Below are positions 1 to 7,406 of a stretch of 32,385 bases of DNA, piece after piece. How positions within the stretch are numbered: the stretch's first letter is position 1; each line of letters opens with the position of its first letter. The stretch covers positions 1-32,385 of the forward strand of contig NZ_JANFDG010000042.1 of the NCBI RefSeq assembly GCF_024609765.1. Direction: 5' to 3'. Position numbers and translations under genes: made by a program. The notes under the pieces are model-generated. The model was not told the origin of the DNA. It saw only the letters and a list, made by a program, of their open reading frames with translations, and did not search any database. The stretch is from Shinella pollutisoli (GTDB lineage Bacteria; Pseudomonadota; Alphaproteobacteria; Rhizobiales; Rhizobiaceae).

Positions 1-64
1 CTCGGCATTCCTCGCCCTGGCAGCCGCAAAGATATGGCTGCCATACTTTGTCAACAGGACCTAA
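1..64. repeat. Left terminal copy of a 64-bp inverted repeat (probable IS end)
   Basis: Bases 1-64 are the exact reverse complement of 32322-32385; the match stops at base 65. Read outward, the repeat begins TTAGGTCCTGTTGACAAAG and contains a short hairpin (GGCAGCC...GGCTGCC). The GGTCCTGTTGACAAA-like start resembles insertion-sequence ends, and TTAG fits a YTAR-type target site, but I cannot assign a family. No transposase lies inside the window, so the body of the element would be outside it. Confidence 0.85.
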
Positions 65-210
65 TACGGAGTCACCCGCACAATCTGCATTCGTGTTCCC
101 GCAGCGGTGTTTCTCAACAATCAGGGTGCTCCGTTATTGAGCCTCTTGAAGTTTTGCTGCGTTTTTCATATTTTGATGTCACAGCCATCATTTCTGTAGA
201 GTTGATATCA

Positions 211-465
211 ATGCCGGCAGTCACCGTTCGAAACCTTTCTGACGAAACGCATCGTGCTCTGAGGGTGCGAGCGGCTCACCATGGCCGGAGCACCGAAGCC
301 GAGATTCGTGACATTATTGAAGCCGCTGTTCGTCCTCCTGAACGGGTGAAGCTCGGTTCGTTGCTGACGGCTATTGGTCGCGACGCCGAGCTTTCCGACA
401 GCGACATTGAAGCCCTGCAGAAAAGTCGCGACAAAACACCTGTTGAACCAATGACCTTCGAATGA
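211..465 (+). CDS. FitA/VapB-like ribbon-helix-helix antitoxin
   Basis: An 84-residue protein starting MPAVTVRNLSDETHRALRVR, the typical N-terminal strand and first helix of FitA/StbC-like ribbon-helix-helix antitoxins. The DNA-binding part is roughly residues 1-40; the acidic C-terminal half (residues 55-84) would wrap the toxin. Its stop overlaps the start of the PIN toxin gene (ATGA at 462-465), the usual translational coupling of antitoxin and toxin. An in-frame reading extends upstream to base 34, but that part runs through the terminal repeat and does not resemble the family, so the ATG at 211 is chosen even though no strong ribosome binding site precedes it. By family knowledge it neutralises the toxin and represses its own promoter, which should lie in the AT-rich stretch 140-205. 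Confidence 0.85.
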   Translation: MPAVTVRNLSDETHRALRVRAAHHGRSTEAEIRDIIEAAVRPPERVKLGSLLTAIGRDAELSDSDIEALQKSRDKTPVEPMTFE

Positions 466-881
466 TCTTGCTGGACACCAATCTAATATCCGAACCTTGG
501 AAGCCAGTTCCCGATCAGGCCGTAGTCGCCTGGTTGGACGATCAAGCTATCGAAACGCTGTTCCTCTCGGCAATAACGATTGCCGAACTTCGCTTTGGGA
601 TCGCTGCGATGCCCTCGGGGAAACGGCAAGCTATCCTTCGCGATCGCCTTGAGGATGAAGTGCTGCCCCACTTTTCCGATCGCATCCTGTCCTTCGATCT
701 GGCTGCATCTCAGTTTTTTTCCGAACTGATGGCACGCGCTCGAATAGCTGGGAAAGCGATCGGTACGGCCGACGGTTACATTTCGGCCATTGCGGCAGCA
801 AACGGCCTCGCGATCGCAACTCGCGACACACGCCCTTTCGAGGCTGCCGGACTAAAGGTGATCAATCCCTGGTCGAGATAG
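462..881 (+). CDS. vapC: VapC/FitB-like PIN-domain ribonuclease toxin
   Basis: A 139-residue single PIN domain, full length for the family. The four acidic metal-binding residues are in place: Asp5 (LLDTN), Glu42 (AELRFG), Asp104 (TADGYI) and Asp122 (TRDTRPF). PIN toxins of this group are Mg2+-dependent ribonucleases that usually cleave tRNA or rRNA; the target cannot be read from the sequence. The gene overlaps the antitoxin by 4 bp and ends 35 bp before the convergent DUF6428-like gene. The pair lies just inside the left terminal repeat, where it could stabilise the region by post-segregational killing. It looks intact. Confidence 0.9.
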   Translation: MILLDTNLISEPWKPVPDQAVVAWLDDQAIETLFLSAITIAELRFGIAAMPSGKRQAILRDRLEDEVLPHFSDRILSFDLAASQFFSELMARARIAGKAIGTADGYISAIAAANGLAIATRDTRPFEAAGLKVINPWSR

Positions 882-916
882 CTACAGTTGTGTAGGTTTC
901 GTGAGTTCATATCCCT

Positions 917-1447
917 TCAAGAGCGCTTTTCAGGCGCAACACTTAGAACTGGTCGGTGCAGGCCGCAGCAAGAATTTGTTGCAGCAGCCTTCTCGACTAA
1001 CCACCGGTCACGGGGTTTGCAGCTTGCCGGTCTTGCGGCCAACGTCACCTCGATTTTGTCCCCGGCCATGCGCGGCGACGATGCGCAGTAGAGGGCCATC
1101 GGTCGATTTCCGTCACTAACTTCAAAGGTCAGCTTGGCCGCTGGATCGAGCCGAACGTGATCAGAAACCTTGCGTATGATGGCGGAGAACTTGCCCGCCG
1201 GCATATGGCTCCGGCCGTCCTCGTTGATATCCCAGAGCTGGATGAACATCTCCGACCAAGCTTCCGGGTTGGCGCCACAGTCGAGTGCCGAGAACGCGCC
1301 CGCCTTGACCTCGGTGACGTGGCAGCCCGCCTTCACTGGCTGCCCTTCGTAGAGAAACACCAGCGGCGCTTCCGGCGCGGCCGCCAGCCCATCGAGAAGC
1401 TGGCCAAGCGTGATATCGGAGGAAACGGCCTTGTCGATTGCGGTCAT
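917..1447 (-). CDS. DUF6428-like protein divergent from arsR
   Basis: A 176-residue protein with no signal peptide or membrane segment. From memory it matches a family annotated DUF6428 in rhizobial arsenic loci; I could not check this. Visible features are a conserved-looking core (LVFLYEGQPVKAGCHVTEVK, then WSEMFIQLWD and HMPAGKFSAI) and a C-terminal tail with a CCG motif. The start at 1447 is preferred over an ATG at 1462 because a GGGAG ribosome binding site stands 7 nt before it. It is transcribed away from arsR across a shared palindromic operator, so ArsR probably controls it. No biochemical role is known to me; an arsenic-related function is inferred from position only. Confidence 0.75.
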   Translation of the reverse strand: MTAIDKAVSSDITLGQLLDGLAAAPEAPLVFLYEGQPVKAGCHVTEVKAGAFSALDCGANPEAWSEMFIQLWDINEDGRSHMPAGKFSAIIRKVSDHVRLDPAAKLTFEVSDGNRPMALYCASSPRMAGDKIEVTLAARPASCKPRDRWLVEKAAATNSCCGLHRPVLSVAPEKRS

Positions 1448-1460
1448 GTGCGCTACTCCC

Positions 1461-1492
1461 ATTGTTCAATGATTCAAGGATTATTGAACAAT
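1461..1492. promoter_or_regulatory. Palindromic ArsR operator between DUF6428-like gene and arsR
   Basis: Perfect 10-bp inverted arms, ATTGTTCAAT at 1461-1470 and ATTGAACAAT at 1483-1492, separated by 12 bp. The right arm runs into the arsR ATG at 1491, and the left arm lies just upstream of the ribosome binding site of the divergent gene. ArsR-family repressors bind such TTCAA/TTGAA dyads, so one site could shut both directions. The assignment is inferred from symmetry and position. Confidence 0.75.
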
Positions 1493-1859
1493 GGACGAGC
1501 GTCAAGCCCTCACGTCATTCGCAGCCCTGTCGCAGGAAACCCGCCTCGCCATCGTCCGAACGCTCGTCGTCGCCGGACCGGGCGGGCTGGCTGCCGGCCT
1601 CATCGCCGAGCGAATGGGCGTCTCGCCGTCGAATGTGTCTTTCCATCTGAAGGAACTAGAACGCTCGGGCCTGATCGCGCAACGACGAGAATCCCGCTCC
1701 ATCGTCTATAGCGCCAGCTACGATGCGCTGGCCGACCTCGTGAAATTCCTCATGGAGGACTGCTGCGCCGGTCATCCGATGATCCGCGAGGGTATGCAGC
1801 GGCCCGATGGTTGCTGCAAGGCGGCTGCTGCCCGGAGCGAGGGCGACATCGTTGCGTGA
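1491..1859 (+). CDS. arsR: ArsR-family arsenite-responsive repressor
   Basis: A 122-residue winged-helix repressor. The HTH reads MGVSPSNVSFHLKELERSGL (residues 42-61), followed by the wing RRESRSIVYS. Vicinal cysteines at residues 91-92 (DCCAGHP) and 108-109 (GCC) near the C-terminus are the likely arsenite ligands, an arrangement seen in C-terminal-site ArsR proteins rather than the classic ELCVCDL helix site. The ATG lies inside the palindromic operator with no ribosome binding site, which suggests a leaderless or nearly leaderless message. The gene overlaps the downstream transporter gene by a few bases. Expected to repress itself, arsK and the divergent DUF6428-like gene until arsenite binds. 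Confidence 0.95.
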   Translation: MDERQALTSFAALSQETRLAIVRTLVVAGPGGLAAGLIAERMGVSPSNVSFHLKELERSGLIAQRRESRSIVYSASYDALADLVKFLMEDCCAGHPMIREGMQRPDGCCKAAAARSEGDIVA

Positions 1860-3069
1860 TCGGAACGTTCCTGTCGGCGTCGTCGCCGCGCTCGGCCTGA
1901 CCCAGATCATTGGCTACGGCACCCTCTACTATAGCTTCAGCATTCTGGCCCCCGGCATGGCGGCGGATCTCGGCATCACGGTCGCGCAGGTGTTTGCCAT
2001 CTTCTCCGCGTCACTGTTCGTCGGCGGTCTTTCGGCCCCCTATATCGGTCGGCAGATGGATGGCGTCGGCGCATCGACCGTCATGGCGATTGGCTCAGTG
2101 CTGTCCGCGGTGACGTTGATCCTCTGCGCTTGGTCGCCATCGGTGGTGATCTTTGCTCTGGCCATCGTCGTGTTGGAGATATCGTCCGGCATGGTCCAGT
2201 ACCAAGCCGCTTTCGCGGCACTGGTCGAGGCCGATCCCCGGTCAGCGTCACGCAGCATCACCTATCTCACCCTGATCGCAGGGTTTGCCTCAACGATCTT
2301 CTGGCCGATTGCCACGGCGCTGCTTGGCTATCTCTCATGGCGGGAAATCTATCTCGTTTATGCCGGGCTCAATCTTGTTGTCTGCATGCCGTTCCACGTC
2401 TGGATCATGCGGAAGGGAAAGGTGGCTGCGGCCGGCGGACTAAGGCCGATGCGCGAGCCTGTCGTCGGGGCTGTTCCGCGCGAGCGTCGGCGCAGTGCGG
2501 TGATCATCGTGTCGGCTGCATTCGCGCTGCTGAGCTTCACCCTTGGCGCGATGCTGGCGCATATGGTGCCGATGCTAGGCACACTCGGCTTCGGAAGTGC
2601 CGCCGTCGTCATCGGCTCGCTGTTCGGTCCGGCGCAGGTTCTCAGCCGCCTGATCAACATGATCTTCGGAACGCGCCTCGCACCACCGGGCCTCGCGGTT
2701 CTCTCCGCGGTCTTCATGGTGCTGAGCGTCGTCATTATGGCACTGTCCGGCAACTGGCTCCCCGGCGCGGTCGCCTTCTCTATTTGCCTCGGCCTTGGAT
2801 CGGGCATCAACAGCATCGCACAGGGCAGCTTGCCGCTCTACCTGTTCGGTTCGGATGGATATGGTGCGCTCACCGGCAAGATGGCGGCCGCGAGACTGGC
2901 TGCCGGCGCTGCTGCCCCCTTTTCCTTTGCGGCGACGATGGAGCAATTCGGCATAGGCGCATCACTCGTGCTAAGCGCGGCCCTCGGCTCAATCGGTATC
3001 GTGGCGTTTGTCGCGGTGGCGATGACGACAAAGCGGAACCTCGTCGTTAGCACAAGCCTGTCAAATTGA
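1852..3069 (+). CDS. arsK: ArsK-type MFS arsenite efflux transporter
   Basis: A 405-residue major-facilitator protein with about 12 hydrophobic segments, a long basic cytoplasmic loop in the middle (around [17 protein letters not shown]) and the N-terminal motif [14 protein letters not shown]. The sequence and the arsR-linked position fit ArsK, an MFS exporter of arsenite and related trivalent compounds described in Agrobacterium. The TTG start at 1852 overlaps the arsR stop by 8 bp; an in-frame ATG at 1807 would add 15 residues read across the arsR cysteine tail and is less likely. The 3' end overlaps convergent arsH by 9 bp. Substrate is inferred from family and context. Confidence 0.85.
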   Translation: MRDRNVPVGVVAALGLTQIIGYGTLYYSFSILAPGMAADLGITVAQVFAIFSASLFVGGLSAPYIGRQMDGVGASTVMAIGSVLSAVTLILCAWSPSVVIFALAIVVLEISSGMVQYQAAFAALVEADPRSASRSITYLTLIAGFASTIFWPIATALLGYLSWREIYLVYAGLNLVVCMPFHVWIMRKGKVAAAGGLRPMREPVVGAVPRERRRSAVIIVSAAFALLSFTLGAMLAHMVPMLGTLGFGSAAVVIGSLFGPAQVLSRLINMIFGTRLAPPGLAVLSAVFMVLSVVIMALSGNWLPGAVAFSICLGLGSGINSIAQGSLPLYLFGSDGYGALTGKMAAARLAAGAAAPFSFAATMEQFGIGASLVLSAALGSIGIVAFVAVAMTTKRNLVVSTSLSN

Positions 3070-3771
3070 GCGCAGCGACACGCGCTTCTCAAGCTCGGCC
3101 GCCTGTTCTTTCCGCTCGCTGTAGCGCTCGGTGAGATAGGCGGAAGCATCGCGCGTAAGGATGGTGAACTTCACCAGCTCTTCGCACACGTCCACCACCC
3201 GGTCGTAGTAGGACGAGGGCTTCATCCGGCCATCGGCGTCGAACTCCTGATAGGCTTTGGCGACCGAGGATTGGTTCGGGATGGTGATCATCCGCATCCA
3301 GCGGCCGAGAATGCGCATCTGGTTCACGGCATTGAAGGACTGGCTACCACCTGAGACCTCCATGACGGCGAGCGTTTTGCCCTGCGTCGGCCGGACCGAT
3401 CCGACCGAGAGTGGAATCCAGTCGATCTGGGACTTCATGATGCCGGTCATCGCGCCATGGCGTTCCGGGCTCACCCAGACCTGCCCTTCCGACCATTGCG
3501 ATAGATCGCGCAATTCTTGCACCTTCGGGTGGCTCACCGGCGCTTCGTCAGGCAGCGGCAGACCCCTTGGATCAAACATGCGAACCTCACATCCGAGCCG
3601 TTCGAGCAGCCGGTGGGCCTCGAATGCGAGCAGGCGGCTATAGGACACCTCACGCAACGAACCGTAGAGGATCAGGATGCGCGGCATGTGCGTCGAGAAT
3701 GCCGGACGCAGGGCGTCGAGATCGGTCGAGTGCAGGTGATCGCCCTGCAATGCGGGAAATGTGTCAGGCAA
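3061..3771 (-). CDS. arsH: ArsH NADPH-dependent FMN reductase/organoarsenical oxidase
   Basis: A 236-residue flavodoxin-fold protein. The FMN phosphate loop is [11 protein letters not shown] and the later [17 protein letters not shown] segment is the conserved ArsH flavin/NADPH signature. ArsH oxidises trivalent methylarsenicals to less toxic pentavalent forms using FMN and NADPH. It is the last gene of the minus-strand ars operon and ends tail to tail with arsK, overlapping it by 9 bp, so no terminator fits between them. The start is uncertain. TTG at 3771 has AAGGAAAG just upstream and overlaps arsC by 8 bp. A GTG at 3804 behind AAGGAGG would add 11 residues and overlap arsC by 41 bp. Confidence 0.92.
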   Translation of the reverse strand: MPDTFPALQGDHLHSTDLDALRPAFSTHMPRILILYGSLREVSYSRLLAFEAHRLLERLGCEVRMFDPRGLPLPDEAPVSHPKVQELRDLSQWSEGQVWVSPERHGAMTGIMKSQIDWIPLSVGSVRPTQGKTLAVMEVSGGSQSFNAVNQMRILGRWMRMITIPNQSSVAKAYQEFDADGRMKPSSYYDRVVDVCEELVKFTILTRDASAYLTERYSERKEQAAELEKRVSLRSI

Positions 3772-4186
3772 TGCGCTTTCCTTCCTGATCGAGAACCTGT
3801 TCACCGTCCTCCTTGAAGAACGGCCCCTTGAAAGTGTCGGGCAGGATGTCGAGCACCGCTTCGGACGGGCGGGCGAGCCGGGTGCCGAGCGGTGTCACGA
3901 CGAAGGGGCGATTGATGAGGATCGGCGTTGCGATCATCGCGTCGAGCAACTGCTCGTCAGTCAGGTCTGGGTTGTCCAGACCGAGTTCGGCATAGGGTGT
4001 ACCTTTCTCCCGAATGGCTTCCCGAACGCTCAAGCCAGCGTCCGCGATCATCGTCGCAAGCTGCGCGCGCGTCGGCGGGTGCTGCAAATATTCGATGACA
4101 ACAGGTTCGATGCCGGCAGCGCGGATCAGCGCCAGCGTGTTGCGGGACGTCCCGCAGGCGGGGTGGTGATAGATGATCGCATCCAT
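3764..4186 (-). CDS. arsC: Glutaredoxin-coupled arsenate reductase ArsC
   Basis: A 140-residue member of the ArsC/Spx family. The catalytic cysteine is Cys11 in [11 protein letters not shown], and the arginine-rich substrate pocket is visible at [17 protein letters not shown] (residues 91-107). Such enzymes reduce arsenate to arsenite with glutathione and glutaredoxin. The ATG at 4186 follows the acr3 stop by 2 bp; a reading that runs further upstream passes through acr3 in another frame and is rejected. This is the second arsenate reductase of the operon and is unrelated in fold to the one at 5247-5774. Confidence 0.95.
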   Translation of the reverse strand: MDAIIYHHPACGTSRNTLALIRAAGIEPVVIEYLQHPPTRAQLATMIADAGLSVREAIREKGTPYAELGLDNPDLTDEQLLDAMIATPILINRPFVVTPLGTRLARPSEAVLDILPDTFKGPFFKEDGEQVLDQEGKRIA

Positions 4187-4188
4187 GG

Positions 4189-5247
4189 TCAGTGCCTTTC
4201 GGTGGCGGTGGTTCTGGAAACAGCGGGGGCGGCCTCGTACCAGCCCTTCGAACGGTTCACGATCCAGACGACCGAGAGCATGACCGGAACCTCGATGAGA
4301 ACGCCGACGACGGTGGCGAGCGCGGCGCCGGACTGGAAGCCGAACAGGCTGATGGCGGCGGCAACCGCAAGCTCGAAGAAATTGCTGGCACCGATCAGGG
4401 CTGATGGCCCGGCAACGCAATGTCGCTCGCCGGCCATGCGATTCAGGAGGTAGGCGAGGCCGGAGTTCAGATAGACCTGGATCAGGATCGGGACGGCCAG
4501 CAAACCGATGACGGTGGGCTGGGCGATAATCTGCTCACCCTGAAAGGCGAAGAGCAGAACCAGCGTCGCGAGCAGCGCCAACAACGAGACCGGTTGCAGC
4601 TTTGCAAGCGCGCCGTCCAATGCCCGCGTCGTTCCGTCAGCCGTGAGGCGGCGGCGGATGACCTGTGCGATCATGACGGGCACGACGATATAGAGGGCGA
4701 CGGAGAGAACGAGCGTATCCCACGGTACGGTGATGGCGGAGAGGCCGAGCAGCAGGCCGACGATCGGCGCGAAGGCGACAACCATGATGGCGTCGTTCAA
4801 TGCGACCTGGGACAACGTGAACAGCGGTTCGCCGCGTGTCAGGTTGCTCCAGACGAACACCATGGCCGTGCAGGGAGCAGCGGCAAGGATGATCAGTCCG
4901 GCGATATAGGAGTCGATCTGATCGGCAGGCAGGTAGGGGCGGAACAGCCAGCCGATGAACAGCCAGCCGAGCAGCGCCATGGAGAACGGCTTGACGGCCC
5001 AGTTGATGATCAGGGTGACGCCGATACCGCGCCAGTAGGTGCCGACCTGCGCCAGAGACCGGAAATCGATCTTGAGCAGCATCGGAATGATCATCAGCCA
5101 GATCAGGATCGCGACGGGAATGTTCACATTGGCGACCTCGGCCGCGCCGATGATCTGAAAGAGACCGGGCATGAGATGGCCGAGGGCGACACCGGCGATG
5201 ATGCACAGGAACACCCAGATGGTCAGATAACGCTCGAACGTGGACAT
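4189..5247 (-). CDS. acr3: ACR3-family arsenite efflux permease
   Basis: A 352-residue inner-membrane protein with about 10 transmembrane segments. The conserved cysteine lies in LAAAPCTAMVFVWSNL (Cys126), and the later GASNFFELAVAAAI helix carries the conserved glutamate of the ACR3 family. It exports arsenite using the proton gradient. The start codon overlaps the stop of the LMW-type arsC by one base, and arsC2 follows after 2 bp, so the genes are tightly coupled. The full family length is present with no damage visible. Confidence 0.95.
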   Translation of the reverse strand: MSTFERYLTIWVFLCIIAGVALGHLMPGLFQIIGAAEVANVNIPVAILIWLMIIPMLLKIDFRSLAQVGTYWRGIGVTLIINWAVKPFSMALLGWLFIGWLFRPYLPADQIDSYIAGLIILAAAPCTAMVFVWSNLTRGEPLFTLSQVALNDAIMVVAFAPIVGLLLGLSAITVPWDTLVLSVALYIVVPVMIAQVIRRRLTADGTTRALDGALAKLQPVSLLALLATLVLLFAFQGEQIIAQPTVIGLLAVPILIQVYLNSGLAYLLNRMAGERHCVAGPSALIGASNFFELAVAAAISLFGFQSGAALATVVGVLIEVPVMLSVVWIVNRSKGWYEAAPAVSRTTATERH

Positions 5248-5774
5248 CAGGCGGACTTTCCTTGCGGCGACGTCGAACCTTCCATCGCACCGATCTGGCG
5301 AAGCTTCGTCTCAAGCGCCATGTGATCGATGGATACCAGCGGCAGACTGACGAACGCTGCAATCCGGTTCTTGAGGAAACGCGCGGCCTCAGCGAAGGCG
5401 CGCTGAATCTCGACGCCGGAGCCCGTGACGGCGGCAGGGTCCTCGACACCCCAATGGGCGGTCATCGGATGGCCGATCCAGACCGGACAGGCTTCGCCGG
5501 CCGCGCTGTCACAGACGGTGAAGATAAAATCCATCTGCGGCGCGCCGGGCTCTGCGAACACGTCCCAGCTCTTCGATGAGAAGCCCGTCGATGGATAGCC
5601 TAACGCTTCCAGTTCTTTCAGGGCATGCGGATTGACTTCGCCCTTCGGTTGGCTGCCGGCGGAGAAGGCTTTAAATCGTCCGCCACCTTCCTTGTTGAGA
5701 ATGGCTTCGGCAAGAATAGAACGAGCGGAATTGCCCGTGCAGAGGAACAGCACGTTATAGGTCCTATCGGTCAT
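5247..5774 (-). CDS. arsC: Low-molecular-weight phosphatase-type arsenate reductase ArsC
   Basis: A 175-residue protein with the LMW phosphatase P-loop LFLCTGNSARS near the N-terminus (nucleophile Cys12). Further cysteines at positions 88 and 96 (TVCDSAAGEACPVW) could form the redox relay used by thioredoxin-coupled ArsC enzymes; the general-acid aspartate is probably in HWGVEDPAA. It reduces arsenate to arsenite. At the C-terminus about 30 extra residues follow the conserved domain. It sits 15 bp after arsN2 and overlaps acr3 by one base. Confidence 0.93.
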   Translation of the reverse strand: MTDRTYNVLFLCTGNSARSILAEAILNKEGGGRFKAFSAGSQPKGEVNPHALKELEALGYPSTGFSSKSWDVFAEPGAPQMDFIFTVCDSAAGEACPVWIGHPMTAHWGVEDPAAVTGSGVEIQRAFAEAARFLKNRIAAFVSLPLVSIDHMALETKLRQIGAMEGSTSPQGKSA

Positions 5775-5789
5775 GGTCGTGGTCCGTGG

Positions 5790-6230
5790 TTAGGTCGGCG
5801 GCCGGGTAAGCTTCATGATCGTCGCCGATGATGGGCAGATGGAGGAAAGCTGGCGGGTCGCCAGCACGGCTGCGGGAACGCTGTCCCGTTGGACTTCAGA
5901 AAATCCGATGCGCGTGAAGAACGGCGCTGCACTCGTCGTGGCAAGGAAGACGTCGCCGGCTTGATCGAGACCCGCCACCGCCCGCTCGACCAAAACGCTG
6001 CCCAGTCCTTGCCCCCGATGATCGGGAAGCACGACAACCGAACGGAGGAGAAAGTCATCACCGCAGTGCTCGACACCGAGGAAACCGATAGCCCGGCCAT
6101 CCGATGACCGCGCCCTGAAGAAGGTGCGACCATGATCCTCGATGTCATCAGTTGGCAGATGCGCTTCCGTCAAGGCTGCCTTGAGGCCAGCGTCGTTGCC
6201 CTCAATCTGCTCCAACCTGATCGCGCTCAT
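5790..6230 (-). CDS. arsN2: ArsN2-type GNAT acetyltransferase
   Basis: A 146-residue GNAT enzyme. The acetyl-CoA loop is seen at VVVLPDHRGQGLGSVLV and the C-terminal strand at FFTRIGFSEVQRDSVPAAV, which fits the ArsN2 subgroup found in ars operons. ArsN-type enzymes acetylate amino groups of organoarsenic antibiotics such as arsinothricin; the ArsN2 substrate itself is less certain. The ATG at 6230 overlaps the stop of arsR (ATGA); an upstream in-frame ATG at 6287 would read through arsR and is rejected. Confidence 0.85.
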   Translation of the reverse strand: MSAIRLEQIEGNDAGLKAALTEAHLPTDDIEDHGRTFFRARSSDGRAIGFLGVEHCGDDFLLRSVVVLPDHRGQGLGSVLVERAVAGLDQAGDVFLATTSAAPFFTRIGFSEVQRDSVPAAVLATRQLSSICPSSATIMKLTRPPT

Positions 6231-6580
6231 GACAGCTTCGCCTCCGGGGCACAGCACGGCGTCAACTCGGCGATGAGCGGAGCGCAAAGCTCCGTCGATC
6301 CGCCGCAGCAGTCCTTCAGGAGGAAAAGGGTCAGCTCACGCAGGCCGTTGAGGTCCGCCCGGTAGATGATCGACCGGCTCTGCCGCTCGCTCGTCACCAA
6401 GCCTGCCCGCGAAAGCGTTGCGAGATGCGCCGACATGGTGTTCTGCGGCACGTCGATGAGACGGGCGAGCTCGCCAGCCGGGATGCCATCGGGCTCATGC
6501 CGGACCAGAAGCCGGAAGGTCTCAAGTCGTGTGGTCTGAGCCAAGGCGCCGAGCGCCGCGATCGCTGTGATATTATCCAT
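6227..6580 (-). CDS. arsR: ArsR-family repressor of the minus-strand ars operon
   Basis: A 117-residue winged-helix repressor. The HTH is LIDVPQNTMSAHLATLSRAG (residues 41-60) followed by the wing RQSRSIIYRADL. Cysteine pairs occur in LLKDCCGGSTELC and TPCCAPE near the C-terminus, the likely arsenite site. It shares only general architecture with the other arsR here, so the two operons probably have different origins rather than arising by duplication. It heads the operon arsR-arsN2-arsC-acr3-arsC-arsH, in which consecutive genes overlap or lie within 15 bp of each other. The start abuts a palindromic operator. Confidence 0.93.
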   Translation of the reverse strand: MDNITAIAALGALAQTTRLETFRLLVRHEPDGIPAGELARLIDVPQNTMSAHLATLSRAGLVTSERQSRSIIYRADLNGLRELTLFLLKDCCGGSTELCAPLIAELTPCCAPEAKLS

Positions 6581-6600
6581 ATATCCAGATTATCGGATAT
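6581..6600. promoter_or_regulatory. Palindromic operator upstream of the second arsR
   Basis: ATATCC at 6581-6586 and GGATAT at 6595-6600 form a perfect 6-bp dyad with an 8-bp AT-rich spacer, directly before the arsR start codon at 6580. ArsR repressors commonly bind such AT-rich dyads that overlap the promoter. The dyad differs from the one at 1461-1492, in keeping with two separate regulators. Confidence 0.6.
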
Positions 6601-6656
6601 GTTGAGATTGTCAAGCAAGTGTGGTTTTTGCGCCCCTGGTACGATGTTTGAAGGAG

Positions 6657-6958
6657 ATGAACGGATACAGCACGATAGACCGGACCACGCAAAGCAGTGC
6701 GCCCGTCAGGGCGACCTATGTCATCGACCGGGACGGCGCCGTGCGCGCGGTCGTCTGATATCCGCTGAATGCTGGGCGCTCGGTCGAGGAGCTTCTGCGT
6801 CTTGTCGCGGCTCTTCAAACGGCCGGGCGCGAGGAGGCCTCGACGCCGGAAGGGTGGCGACCGGGCAATGCCTTTCTAGAACAAGTATCTCTAGCCAACG
6901 AGGACGATGGCGCTCTGCATGAGGGCGAGGCCGGATATTATCGGGAGAAACGGGCATG
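6657..6958 (+). pseudogene. Peroxiredoxin C-terminal remnant with in-frame stop
   Basis: The plus-strand frame from 6657 reads APVRATYVIDRDGAVRAVV, a stop (TGA, 6756-6758), then YPLNAGRSVEELLRLVAALQ and STPEGWRPGN. This is the C-terminal half of a 1-Cys/AhpC-type peroxiredoxin. The stop falls where relatives usually carry tryptophan before the YP motif, so a TGG to TGA change is likely. The N-terminal half with the peroxidatic cysteine is missing, cut off at the arsR promoter. The gene once overlapped the downstream regulator (ATGA at 6956-6959). It cannot make an active enzyme. Confidence 0.75.
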
Positions 6959-7042
6959 AGCCGAGAGGCGGGCGTTTCGCTGGAGATGATGATCGCCAGG
7001 GCGACTGAAGCGGTAGATTTCCTGCGCCAGTTCAGCAACGCA
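6956..7042 (+). pseudogene. N-terminal stub of an ArsR/BigR-like regulator
   Basis: The reading MSREAGVSLEMMIARATEAV then DFLRQFSN resembles the first helices of small ArsR/SmtB/BigR-type regulators, where this region is normally followed by the N-R-L-I-L segment. The match stops near 7042, where IS5-family sequence begins in the opposite orientation. The overlap with the peroxiredoxin remnant suggests the two formed an operon. The identification rests on about 28 residues and is tentative. Confidence 0.5.
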
Positions 7043-7406
7043 ATCGTCTCACGCTGCTTTGCCAGATCGGGTTCGTGTCGTGGAGGCTGTCACGCAGCGC
7101 ATCGCTGGCGTAGGCTCGATCAGCCAGCAGCGTCTGGCCCGCACCGACCGATCCGTACATGTCGGCCGCCGAGCGCCCGTCATGCGCCTGGCCTTCGGTC
7201 AGTTTCAGCCGGATCGGACGGCCGAGCGCATCGACCAGCACATGTATCTTGGTGGTCAGCCCACCGCGCGAACGACCCATGCAACGGGATCGCCCCCCTT
7301 TTTCGGGCCATTCGCCCCATGCTGGTGAACCCGGATCGAAGAACTGTCGATCATCTGGATGTCGCCGTCGTAAGCCTTTGAGACTGCGTGCAGAATGCGC
7401 GCCCAA
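7032..7406 (-). pseudogene. IS5-family transposase, second frame (OrfB), truncated
   Basis: The second frame continues the transposase with MGRSRGGLTTKIHVLVDALG and GQAHDGRSAADM, then LLADRAYASDALRDSL containing the second catalytic aspartate. After that the sequence departs from the family and stops, so about the last 60-70 residues are lost. It would normally be made only as a fusion with OrfA by frameshifting at the A5G6 run. No independent start is likely. Confidence 0.65.

Noticed and set aside
34-210. N-terminal extension of the antitoxin frame starting at base 34
   Set aside because: It runs through the terminal repeat and has no similarity to the antitoxin family; the ATG at 211 gives the standard length.
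1157-1711. Plus-strand frame of 184 codons opposite the DUF6428-like gene and arsR
   Set aside because: It is a shadow of two well-supported genes and has Arg/His-rich, non-natural composition.
4420-5325. 301-codon plus-strand frame opposite acr3
   Set aside because: Low-complexity Asp/Gln/Arg-rich translation typical of the reverse of a membrane-protein gene.
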